NCBI GenBank assembly: GCA_012270665.1
Contig: JAAXHY010000099.1
Location: forward strand, 1 to 7,819
DNA from: Dehalococcoidia bacterium
GTDB taxonomy: Bacteria > Chloroflexota > Dehalococcoidia > SAR202 > UBA11138
Direction of reading: 5' to 3'
DNA length: 7,819 nucleotides
The position numbers and the translations under genes were made by a program. The notes under the pieces are model-generated. The model saw nothing but the letters and a program-made list of their open reading frames with translations. It was not told where the DNA came from and made no database searches. Positions 1-5,960 of the stretch are shown in pieces. Numbering within the stretch: the first letter of the stretch is position 1; each line of letters starts with the position of its first letter.

Positions 1-1
1 G

Positions 2-535
2 GTCATATGCGGAGGCGGACACGTATCCTTCGCTCTCGCCGCCCACGCCAAACCGCTGGGATTCAGGTTATTCATCACTGACGACAGGGAAGAGTTCGCA
101 AACCTCGAGCGCTTCCCCAACGCCGACATCATAGTCGCCAAGAAGCCCGAAGACGCGCTGGAGGAGCTGCCCATCAACGCGAACACCTTCATCGTAGTAG
201 CCACGCGCGGACACAGGTTCGATAACGTCGCGCTCGCCGCCGCCGCCGCGACTCACGCAAGGTACGTCGGTCTTATGGGAAGCAAGCGCAAGACCATCCT
301 GATATATGAGGACCTGGTCCGGATGGGCCTGGACGAGCAACGTCTTCGCGACATCCGTTCCCCCATCGGCCTCGACATTCGAGCGCGTACACCCGAGGAG
401 ATCGCGGTCAGCATCATGGGAGAGATTCTCATGTTCAGGCTCGGCGGCACCGGCCTGCCTATGAAGCTCGAGCGGCATCGCATAGACCGCATCATAGCCA
501 AGGTGGAGTCCGAACGAGTCGCGGCGGCCGACTGA
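2..535 (+). CDS. xdhC: XdhC/CoxI family molybdenum-hydroxylase maturation protein (C-terminal part, 5' end outside window)
   Basis: The frame is open from the left edge and 177 residues are visible, so about the C-terminal half of a family usually 250-380 residues long. It is the Rossmann-fold XdhC_C domain. GGGHV lies at visible residues 4-8 (nucleotide-binding loop), DDREEFAN at 27-34, RGH at 69-71, the hallmark GSKRK at 93-97, and PIGLDI followed by TPEEIAVSI at about 121-138. In characterised members, XdhC binds molybdenum cofactor, assists its sulfuration and delivers it to xanthine dehydrogenase; CoxI is the counterpart for CO dehydrogenase-like enzymes. The N-terminal XdhC/CoxI domain and the true start are missing. 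A MocA-like gene follows after 13 bp, as expected for a maturation operon, so the hydroxylase subunit genes probably lie to the left (inference). An internal ATG at 275 is not the start, because conserved motifs precede it. The family is clear; which hydroxylase it serves is not visible. Confidence 0.9.
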   Translation, partial: VICGGGHVSFALAAHAKPLGFRLFITDDREEFANLERFPNADIIVAKKPEDALEELPINANTFIVVATRGHRFDNVALAAAAATHARYVGLMGSKRKTILIYEDLVRMGLDEQRLRDIRSPIGLDIRARTPEEIAVSIMGEILMFRLGGTGLPMKLERHRIDRIIAKVESERVAAAD

Positions 536-548
536 TTCTTCGACATCC

Positions 549-1154
549 ATGGAGCGCTTCATTTCAGCAGTCCTGACGGCGGCCGGCCTGAGTTCGCGCA
601 TGGGCAGGCCCAAGCCGCTGCTTCCTTGGCGCGGCAAGACCTTGGTCGAGAGCCAGATTCAATCGCTGCTTGAAGCGGGCGCGCGCGAAGTCATCGTCGT
701 TCTCGGGCACAAGGCGGAGGAAGTGGCCCCCTACGTCTCTGGTCAAGCCGTGCGCGGCGTGATGAACCCTCGCTACCGAGAAGGGCGCGCCTCGTCCATA
801 AGGGCCGGACTCGAAGAGGTATCATCCGACGCTACCGATGTTGTCATCATGGCCGTTGACCAGCCCCGCGCGTCGCAAACCGTGTCTGACGTGATCAACG
901 CCCACCTGGAGGCCGACGCCCTGCTCACCTCGCCTAGATACCGCGGACGTGGCGGCCATCCCCTTGCTTTTTCCGCGCGTCTCCTCCCCGAACTCGGTCG
1001 GATTTCTGAGGAGAATCAGGGGCTCAGGGAGGTGTTCGAACGCCATCGCGCAGAGATCACTGAAGTGGCATTTGATGATCCGGCAATTCGCCTCGACCTG
1101 AATACCCCCGAGGCTTACAACGAGGCATTCGAGAAATATGGGCGTGAGGATTAG
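549..1154 (+). CDS. mocA: MocA-like molybdenum cofactor cytidylyltransferase / MobA-like NTP transferase
   Basis: A 201-residue protein of normal family length. It has the nucleotide-binding signature AAGLSSRMG at residues 11-19 followed by PKPLLPW (21-27), a VLGH segment at 51-54, the metal-binding Asp in AVDQP (D104), GRGGHP at 133-138 and LDLNTPEAY at 182-190. MocA joins CTP to Mo-molybdopterin to make the cytosine dinucleotide cofactor of CO-dehydrogenase and aldehyde-oxidoreductase type enzymes. AAG rather than LAGG in the first motif fits the MocA side of the family more than the GTP-using MobA side, but nucleotide choice is inferred. The ATG starts 13 bp after the xdhC stop and I see no clear Shine-Dalgarno before it, so it probably relies on readthrough transcription and translational reinitiation. 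Its stop overlaps the stop of the convergent dxs in the shared bases ttag. Confidence 0.86.
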   Translation: MERFISAVLTAAGLSSRMGRPKPLLPWRGKTLVESQIQSLLEAGAREVIVVLGHKAEEVAPYVSGQAVRGVMNPRYREGRASSIRAGLEEVSSDATDVVIMAVDQPRASQTVSDVINAHLEADALLTSPRYRGRGGHPLAFSARLLPELGRISEENQGLREVFERHRAEITEVAFDDPAIRLDLNTPEAYNEAFEKYGRED

Positions 1155-3064
1155 ACCACCTTACCCCAGTCCCTTCGCGAAGCTATACTGCTGAGCCCGG
1201 CGTCGGGGAAGAATTCGTCCAGAATCTGCTGCGCAATGCCTTCGGCGTCGAGTTGAAGGCGTCGGCGCTGATCAGCGGCTGTTCCGTGTTCTATGAATGA
1301 GTCCGGCATACCGATGCGAAGGACTTCGGCATCCTGTTTGCCGGACGCTGTCAGGGCCTCGATTACTGCCGACCCGAACCCTCCCGCAAGTACATTCTCC
1401 TCGACGGTGACGATTCGACCTGCCTTCTCGGCAGCGTCCAGTATCAGTTCTTCATCCAGGGGTTTCACGAATATGGGATCCACGACACCGCATGAAATTC
1501 CGCAGTCGGCAAGCTGTTCCGCCGCTTCTAGGGCCGCATTGAGTGACTTCCCAAGACCGAATATCACTACGTGCCGCCCCTTCCTGACGACCTGTCCCTT
1601 GCCGATGGGCAACTCTTGAAGTTCCTCATCCAGCGGAACCCCGACAGCGGCGCCCCTCGCAATCCGAATAGCGAACGGGCCTGCGTGTTTGTACGCGGTG
1701 TAAATGAGATGCTGTAGCTCGTTTTCGTCCTTGGGGGCAGCCAACACGACATTCGGGAGGCATCGAATGTACGAGATGTCGAACGCGCCGTGATGTGTCT
1801 TGCCGTCTTCTCCGACGATTCCGGCCCTGTCCGCTATCACCGTCACCGGCAGATTCTGAAGGCATACGTCATGGACGATCTGGTCGAAAGCGCGCTGGAG
1901 AAAGGTCGAGTATATGGACACGAACGGCTTGAGTCCGTTTGATGCCATCCCCGCGGCCATGCTCACCGCGTGCTGCTCCGCTATGCCCACATCGAAGATT
2001 CTGTCCGGGAACTCCTGACGAACACTCGCCAGACCCGTGCCTTCCAGCATCGCCGCGCTGATGCCAACCACGTTCTCGTCCTCTCGCATTATGCGTGAAA
2101 TGGTCTGGGAGAACACCTGCGAATATGTAGGAGCCCCCGACCCATCCCCAAGCGGAGAACTTGGCTGATGAAACTTCACCGGATCGTCCTCGGCTGGCTC
2201 GTAGCCGTGTCCCTTGTGAGTAACCACATGAACAAGGGGCACGAGTCCTGTGGTATTCTGGGCCTGCCTCAGCGTCTGTTCGATTTGACGGAAGTCGTGT
2301 CCGTCCACTGGCCCCAGGTACTGGAATCCCATCTCCGTCCAGAACATCGTAGGAATTACAAAACCATCGAGGGCCGTATTGAACCTCTTGACTAGGTTGT
2401 ACATCAGCCCGCCGGCCGGCGCCCTCTTGGAGAGCGCCTTCATCCTGTCCACCATTGGCTGGTACTCAGGATGCGTGATCATCCGCTTTCGCCAGTTGGT
2501 AAGGAAGCCTATGTTTTCGGAAATCGACATCCCGTTGTCGTTCAGCACGATGATGAACTTTTCGGGATTCAGGTGCACGATGTTGTTAAGGGCCTCGAAA
2601 CTGGACCCGGAAGTCATCGCGCCGTCTCCGACTATCGCGATTGTCCATGAGTCCAGTCTGCGATTAGCCGCGCCCTGCGCGATTCCGAGTGCGATGGAAA
2701 GACCCGTTCCCGCGTGTCCCGCCGCGAGAGTGTCATGTGGACTTTCGCTGGGTTCGCCGAACCCGGACAGACCACCCTCGAGCCGGATATCCTTGAACTC
2801 GTCCCGCCGTCCGGTCACCAGCTTATGGGTGTACATCTGGTTGGTCGTGTCCCACACTATCCTGTCGGTCGGGCTGTCGAACACCCGGTGCAGCGCCAGC
2901 GTTAGCTCGACGACCCCCAGGTTCGAGGCCAAATGACCGCCACGCTCTGTGATCACGGAGATAATGGTGTCACGCGCCTCCTGCGCTACTCGGGAGAGTT
3001 CTTCGTGAGTCAGGGGCTTGAGATCGCTAGGCTGATCTATCTTATCCAGAAGACGGCCCGCCAT
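1151..3064 (-). CDS. dxs: 1-deoxy-D-xylulose-5-phosphate synthase
   Basis: A 637-residue full-length Dxs (E. coli enzyme about 620). It condenses pyruvate and glyceraldehyde 3-phosphate to DXP, using thiamine diphosphate and Mg2+, at the entry to the MEP isoprenoid pathway and to thiamine and pyridoxal synthesis. Visible features in order: GGHLASNLG with H44 (E. coli H49), the TPP motif GDGAM (146-150) through NDN (175-177), GPVDGHD (251-257), FH (298-299), IAEQHAV with catalytic Glu E363, IYSTF (384-388), DRAGIVGEDGKTHHGAFD (412-429), the R470 segment ARG, and the C-terminal transketolase domain with VEEN (554-557). Oddity: the usual WDVGHQ is WDTTNQ (71-76), so the histidine matching E. coli H80 is N75. 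ATG is preceded by AAGGAG at 3074-3079 with a 9-nt gap, and a strong promoter lies at 3140-3168. No terminator is visible at the 3' end, which overlaps mocA. Alternative: a Dxs-like paralogue with altered function. Confidence 0.93.
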   Translation of the reverse strand: MAGRLLDKIDQPSDLKPLTHEELSRVAQEARDTIISVITERGGHLASNLGVVELTLALHRVFDSPTDRIVWDTTNQMYTHKLVTGRRDEFKDIRLEGGLSGFGEPSESPHDTLAAGHAGTGLSIALGIAQGAANRRLDSWTIAIVGDGAMTSGSSFEALNNIVHLNPEKFIIVLNDNGMSISENIGFLTNWRKRMITHPEYQPMVDRMKALSKRAPAGGLMYNLVKRFNTALDGFVIPTMFWTEMGFQYLGPVDGHDFRQIEQTLRQAQNTTGLVPLVHVVTHKGHGYEPAEDDPVKFHQPSSPLGDGSGAPTYSQVFSQTISRIMREDENVVGISAAMLEGTGLASVRQEFPDRIFDVGIAEQHAVSMAAGMASNGLKPFVSIYSTFLQRAFDQIVHDVCLQNLPVTVIADRAGIVGEDGKTHHGAFDISYIRCLPNVVLAAPKDENELQHLIYTAYKHAGPFAIRIARGAAVGVPLDEELQELPIGKGQVVRKGRHVVIFGLGKSLNAALEAAEQLADCGISCGVVDPIFVKPLDEELILDAAEKAGRIVTVEENVLAGGFGSAVIEALTASGKQDAEVLRIGMPDSFIEHGTAADQRRRLQLDAEGIAQQILDEFFPDAGLSSIASRRDWGKVV

Positions 3065-3372
3065 TTAGGAAAACTCCTTGTGAAGCGCTGGAATCAACAC
3101 GGGATTTACCGGAATTGGGACATATTCCAACTGGCGATAAGCATAGGATAGGCATATTGGTATGTCAATGTTCACCGAGGTTGCGCACCGCGTGAACCCC
3201 CTGCTGGCAAAGTTACTGAGGAGTTTAATATCATCGTATTGACTTCGGAAAGAGAGAACTTAAGGACAGTTCCGGCGCGGCCCTGTTCCCGAATGGTATT
3301 GCGGTATTCCAAGGCCCACCCAACATGACCGTTGGCGCTGTCGTTGGAGTGGATGACACATAGGAGCGTAGT
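3065..3372. other. Divergent intergenic region between dxs and the PHP-domain gene
   Basis: These 308 bp hold the dxs promoter and ribosome-binding site on the minus strand. On the plus strand the only clear element is TAGGAG (3361-3366) just before the PHP gene. From 3169 to 3360 I see no gene, repeat or hairpin I can support. A TTGACT at 3239-3244 resembles a -35 box but has no matching -10 at 16-18 bp, so the promoter of the PHP gene is not identified. Confidence 0.6.
3140..3168 (-). promoter_or_regulatory. Predicted sigma70-type promoter of dxs
   Basis: Read on the minus strand, a perfect -35 box TTGACA (3163-3168) is followed by a 17-bp spacer (3146-3162) and a -10-like TATGCT (3140-3145, 4 of 6 matches). 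Transcription would begin near 3133, giving a leader of roughly 70 nt before the dxs ATG and its AAGGAG site. Spacing and orientation match the consensus; the function is predicted only. I recognise no riboswitch in the short leader. Confidence 0.7.
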
Positions 3373-4296
3373 ATGGACGAACAGACTTGGTACAGGGGTA
3401 ACCTCCATACGCATACAACCGAATCCGACGGCGATGCCGAGCCGGAGAAGGTCGCCGCCTGGTATCGGGAACACGGCTACGACTTCCTCGTCCTCTCCGA
3501 CCACAACCACCTCACACTTCTCGACTACGGCAACGGTCGGGACGGCTCTCTTGGCCCGTTGATGATTCCGGGCGAGGAGGTCACTGTCCGCATGAATGAC
3601 AACAGGACACCTGTGCATCTTAATGCCGTTGGCATAGATCGCGTCGTCGAACCCACCGACACAGGAGACGTCGCCACCACGCTCCAGGCCAACATAGACG
3701 CCATCCGGGACGCGGGAGGAATCTCCTGCGTCAACCATCCAAGCTGGAAGTGGGCCTTCGACCACGAACCGATAATCAAGACACGCGGCGCCAGCCTTCT
3801 CGAAGTGTTCAACGCCGCCACCGAGTGCAACAACTTTCCCATCCCAATGCCGGGATTCCTCAGCCCCTCCCAGATATGGGACAACGTTCTGAGCGCGGGC
3901 GTCCCCATCTTCGGAGTCGCCTCGGATGACTCCCATCACTACCATGACTTCTCTCCCGACATGGACAACCCCGGCCGCGGTTGGGTCATGGTCGAAGCCG
4001 ACGGCCTTGAGTCCGAGGCCGTCGTCGAAGCCATGGCCGCTGGCCGCTTCTACTCTTCCACTGGCGTCTTTCTCCGTGAACTCAAGTCGTCCCCGGACGA
4101 AATCTCCCTGAAGATTCGACGGAAAGCCGACTCTATCTTCCTTACGAGGTTCATCGGCAGGGACGGAAAGGTTTACCGCGAACAGGTCGGAAGGGAAGTG
4201 TCATATCGCCCAACTGGGGAAGAGGGCTACATCCGCGCCCATGTCGCATCCTCCAACGGATTACAGGCCTGGACTCAGCCGACTTTTCTCTCATAG
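3373..4296 (+). CDS. PHP-domain metallohydrolase, CehA-like
   Basis: A 307-residue protein with the PHP (polymerase and histidinol phosphatase) metal-site pattern. HTHTTESDGD contributes H12, H14 and D19; SDHN contributes H44; GEE (67-69), H82, the Asn-His-Pro with H122, and SDDSHH (184-189, D186 and H188 likely ligands) complete it. This is the ordered set expected for a two- or three-metal phosphoesterase-type hydrolase. The C-terminus, with RAH at 288-290 and AWTQP near 299-303, resembles the beta-rich tail of CehA/McbA-type members. No signal peptide or membrane helix is visible, so it is probably cytoplasmic. PHP proteins range from phosphatases and nucleases to carbamate hydrolases, and the substrate cannot be read from the sequence. 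ATG has AGGAG at 3362-3366, a good 6-nt gap. It is apparently monocistronic: dxs diverges on the left and the YcaQ-like gene converges on the right with a 57-bp gap lacking a clear terminator. Confidence 0.87.
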   Translation: MDEQTWYRGNLHTHTTESDGDAEPEKVAAWYREHGYDFLVLSDHNHLTLLDYGNGRDGSLGPLMIPGEEVTVRMNDNRTPVHLNAVGIDRVVEPTDTGDVATTLQANIDAIRDAGGISCVNHPSWKWAFDHEPIIKTRGASLLEVFNAATECNNFPIPMPGFLSPSQIWDNVLSAGVPIFGVASDDSHHYHDFSPDMDNPGRGWVMVEADGLESEAVVEAMAAGRFYSSTGVFLRELKSSPDEISLKIRRKADSIFLTRFIGRDGKVYREQVGREVSYRPTGEEGYIRAHVASSNGLQAWTQPTFLS

Positions 4297-4353
4297 CCGT
4301 CCCCATCGCGGAGCGTTCCGGTGATCGAGCGGGTCGGATGGGCAGCCATCAGA

Positions 4354-5625
4354 TCACATCGCCGCTTCCAGCTTATCCCCAAACTCGCGCGGCTCGCTCC
4401 GCTCGATGACCAGCTCAGTCGCGTTATGAAATCGCATGAAGTCCCGCATCGCGCGCGCCACGCCGGACACAAGTTTCGCGCTCAGCCTAACCCCCGGCTC
4501 TAGGTGCAAAGCCTTGATACGCAGAACCCCGCTCCTGCGCTCTACCTTCGGGTCGAATCGCCCAACCAGCCTATCCCCGTACAGAATCGGCAGGCAGAAA
4601 TAGCCCCAGATTCGCTTGGGTTCAGGCACGTAACACTCCAACGTCTGCCTGAACTTCCAGAAACTTATGTCCCTCCCCCTCGCCCAGAACAGGCTGTCGA
4701 ACGGAGTAAGGAATGTCGTTCGGGTTGCGCGAACCTCACCGTCAGCCGCCTTCTCCAGGATCGGCATATTTTCCCTGTGAACCAGCAACTCGTGAATGTC
4801 CCTGTCAGCCAACTTCGCTTTCACCTTAAAGAATGTTCCATCTCTCGTGAGCGATTCGACCAGCGGCTTGGCTTCCGTGCGCTTCATGTGGAGGTAGTCC
4901 CCGACCTGAACAGGCTCGCACGCCCCCAGCGACCGCAGCGAGATTTCCAACAGGCGTTTCAGCGCTTCCTTTTCTGTCGGCTCCCTCCGGTCCACCCATT
5001 CAGGGATGACCCGCTCCCGGACATCGTAGATCCTCTGAAAGTTGATGCGGTTGGATATCGCCAGCGTGCCGACGTCGTACAGGTGCTCCAGGCCAATCTT
5101 CGCGTTGTCCCAGTTCCACCACGACCCCGGCGCGCGCTTTCCCGTCCTGAAGTCTGCGGGCCGCGCCGGTCCATCCGACCTTATCTGCTCCAAGAGTGAC
5201 TCCACGAAACGCGCGTTGTCGGGGTCGGCCACCCAATTGCGATGCCACGTGCCCCTTCCCGCCGCTCTCCGGCTCATCATAGGCATCAGCCAGCGATACG
5301 ATGTCAGCGGGATGATGCAGGCCGCGTGCGCCCAGTACTCGAACAGCCTCCGCCTATTCTCCGGTGATGTACTCCCGTCGTCGAACAGCAGACTGTCGAG
5401 ATGGCCCATGTCGTAGTCGCCCAGCCTGCTCCACAGCGCGACGTACTGGCTGCGATTCACCACCTGGAGCGTGTCAATCTGCACCCAGCCAACCCTGTCC
5501 ACCACCGCATACACTTCCTCGACACCCGGCTTCCCTCGCCGTCGGTTAGCCGCCGCCAGCCCCTGCGTATGTAGCGCCAGCGCGCGGATCGCTTTTAATG
5601 GATAGACCGTATCGTTCACACTCAA
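4354..5625 (-). CDS. Winged-helix DNA glycosylase family protein (YcaQ/AlkX, HTH_42 type)
   Basis: A 423-residue protein of normal length for the HTH_42 family (E. coli YcaQ about 410). N-terminal hallmarks are VGWVQIDTLQVV at 45-56, LWSRLGDY at 64-71 and FEYWAHAA at 95-102; the rest carries winged-helix-like segments and a basic C-terminal domain. Family members such as AlkZ and YcaQ/AlkX are glycosylases that excise bulky N7-alkyl adducts and unhook interstrand crosslinks. Catalysis uses a Q-hydrophobic-Q (AlkZ) or Q-hydrophobic-D (AlkX) motif. Here the residues are Q49-I50-D51, matching the AlkX-like branch, so repair of alkylated or crosslinked DNA is the likely role. The start is TTG: GAGG at 5634-5637 lies 8 nt upstream, better spaced than for the GTG two codons later. 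A strong promoter sits directly before it. The gene is a single-gene unit converging on the PHP gene. Confidence 0.85.
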   Translation of the reverse strand: MSVNDTVYPLKAIRALALHTQGLAAANRRRGKPGVEEVYAVVDRVGWVQIDTLQVVNRSQYVALWSRLGDYDMGHLDSLLFDDGSTSPENRRRLFEYWAHAACIIPLTSYRWLMPMMSRRAAGRGTWHRNWVADPDNARFVESLLEQIRSDGPARPADFRTGKRAPGSWWNWDNAKIGLEHLYDVGTLAISNRINFQRIYDVRERVIPEWVDRREPTEKEALKRLLEISLRSLGACEPVQVGDYLHMKRTEAKPLVESLTRDGTFFKVKAKLADRDIHELLVHRENMPILEKAADGEVRATRTTFLTPFDSLFWARGRDISFWKFRQTLECYVPEPKRIWGYFCLPILYGDRLVGRFDPKVERRSGVLRIKALHLEPGVRLSAKLVSGVARAMRDFMRFHNATELVIERSEPREFGDKLEAAM

Positions 5626-5633
5626 GACAATGA

Positions 5634-5637
5634 CCTC
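5634..5637 (-). promoter_or_regulatory. Ribosome-binding site supporting the TTG start of the YcaQ-like gene
   Basis: On the minus strand GAGG lies 8 nt before the TTG at 5625. The only nearby alternative, a GTG two codons downstream, would be about 14 nt away. This spacing decides for TTG; no ATG exists near the conserved N-terminus. Confidence 0.6.
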
Positions 5638-5654
5638 GCCCCCGAAGTATCCCT

Positions 5655-5684
5655 ATTCTACCCACCGAACCGCTACAAGGTCAA
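5655..5684 (-). promoter_or_regulatory. Predicted sigma70-type promoter of the YcaQ-like gene
   Basis: Read on the minus strand: -35 TTGACC (5679-5684, 5 of 6), an 18-bp spacer, -10 TAGAAT (5655-5660, 5 of 6). Transcription would begin near 5648, leaving a short leader of about 22 nt with the GAGG site. It lies back-to-back with the plus-strand promoter whose -35 starts at 5691, only 6 bp away. Confidence 0.72.
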
Positions 5685-5690
5685 ATGTTC

Positions 5691-5719
5691 TTGTGAGGCC
5701 GCTCAGTCTGTGCTACAAT
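5691..5719 (+). promoter_or_regulatory. Predicted extended -10 promoter for the enolase-superfamily gene or a leader RNA
   Basis: -35 TTGTGA (5691-5696, 4 of 6), a 17-bp spacer, and -10 TACAAT (5714-5719, 5 of 6), immediately preceded by TGC, which gives the extended -10 form TGnTACAAT. The predicted start near 5726 falls on an ATG that opens a 12-codon frame, and is about 230 nt before the TTG of the downstream gene. Either the gene has an unusually long leader or this promoter also makes a separate short RNA. Confidence 0.72.
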
Positions 5720-5824
5720 ATCCGCATGAAATCATCAAATCAATATAATCTACGGTTTATATAGAACAATTGCCGAAGTGGAGCGATTTCTTCTCTAGCT
5801 TAAACGCTGGGAAAACTCTGGACA

Positions 5825-5860
5825 ACACTGGATGAAAACGTCACCAGAACTCTCCAGTGT
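5825..5860 (+). repeat. Perfect 8-bp inverted repeat in the leader
   Basis: ACACTGGA (5825-5832) and TCCAGTGT (5853-5860) are exact reverse complements separated by 20 nt. In the predicted leader transcript they could form a stem, or the arms could be two half-sites for a DNA-binding regulator. No T-run follows, so it is not a typical intrinsic terminator. Confidence 0.5.
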
Positions 5861-5893
5861 CGCCCCTGTTGAATGACCAGTTGGCGCCCAGTG

Positions 5894-5915
5894 CATATAT
5901 AAACCAGTATATATG
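5894..5915 (+). repeat. AT-rich perfect inverted repeat, possible operator or second promoter element
   Basis: CATATATA (5894-5901) and TATATATG (5908-5915) are exact reverse complements around a 6-nt centre AACCAG. The symmetry suits a dimeric repressor site or a hairpin. A TATAAA (5898-5903) inside it resembles a -10 box, but no good -35 lies 16-18 bp upstream. It is 29 bp before the ribosome-binding site of the downstream gene, a natural operator position. Confidence 0.5.
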
Positions 5916-5960
5916 AAAATCCCTTGTAAACCCCGTCAGCCGCGAAGGAGCGAGAATTGA
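5913..5960 (+). other. Possible 15-codon upstream ORF overlapping the TTG start
   Basis: An ATG at 5913, at the right edge of the AT inverted repeat, opens a 15-codon frame (MKIPC to RRSEN). Its TGA (5958-5960) overlaps the TTG start codon of the enolase-superfamily gene. If translated it could couple or control translation of that gene. No Shine-Dalgarno precedes it. It may be chance. Confidence 0.15.
5945..5950 (+). promoter_or_regulatory. Strong ribosome-binding site supporting a TTG start
   Basis: AAGGAG ends 6 nt before the TTG at 5957. The next ATG is at codon 9, too far from this site and inside the conserved N-terminal strand, so TTG is the likely start. Confidence 0.75.

Larger units (their letters stand above)
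5626..5956. other. Divergent control region with long leader of the enolase-superfamily gene
   Basis: These 331 bp lie between the divergent YcaQ-like and enolase-superfamily genes. The left third carries two back-to-back promoters. From about 5726 to 5944 the sequence would be the 5' leader of the plus-strand gene. It is more AT-rich than the flanking genes and holds two perfect 8-bp inverted repeats, a cluster of CCAGT motifs and several very short ATG-initiated frames (12, 14, 9 and 15 codons). I recognise no tRNA, known riboswitch or protein gene in it. A small RNA transcribed from the 5691 promoter cannot be excluded. Confidence 0.6.

Noticed and set aside
68..637. Minus-strand open frame of 189 codons opposite xdhC and mocA
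   Set aside because: It runs antisense across two clearly conserved genes and has no recognisable motif.
3239..3272. TTGACT as a -35 box for the PHP gene
   Set aside because: The hexamers 16-18 bp downstream (around TAAGGA) match the -10 consensus poorly, so no promoter was called.
3172..3945. Long minus-strand open frame (257 codons) overlapping the PHP gene
   Set aside because: It is mostly antisense to the PHP gene, whose metal-site motifs are unmistakable, and its translation shows no recognisable domain; it starts inside that gene.
4297..4353. Terminator between the convergent PHP and YcaQ-like genes
   Set aside because: The 57-bp gap shows no strong stem followed by a T-run on either strand.
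4504..5199. Plus-strand open frame of 231 codons inside the YcaQ-like gene
   Set aside because: It is the antisense shadow of a conserved protein; its translation is rich in Arg/Pro/Gln with no domain signal.
5771..5860. tRNA-like start (GCCGAAGTGG) in the leader
   Set aside because: It resembles the 5' end of a Leu tRNA only superficially; there is no T-arm motif, matching acceptor stem or anticodon arm.
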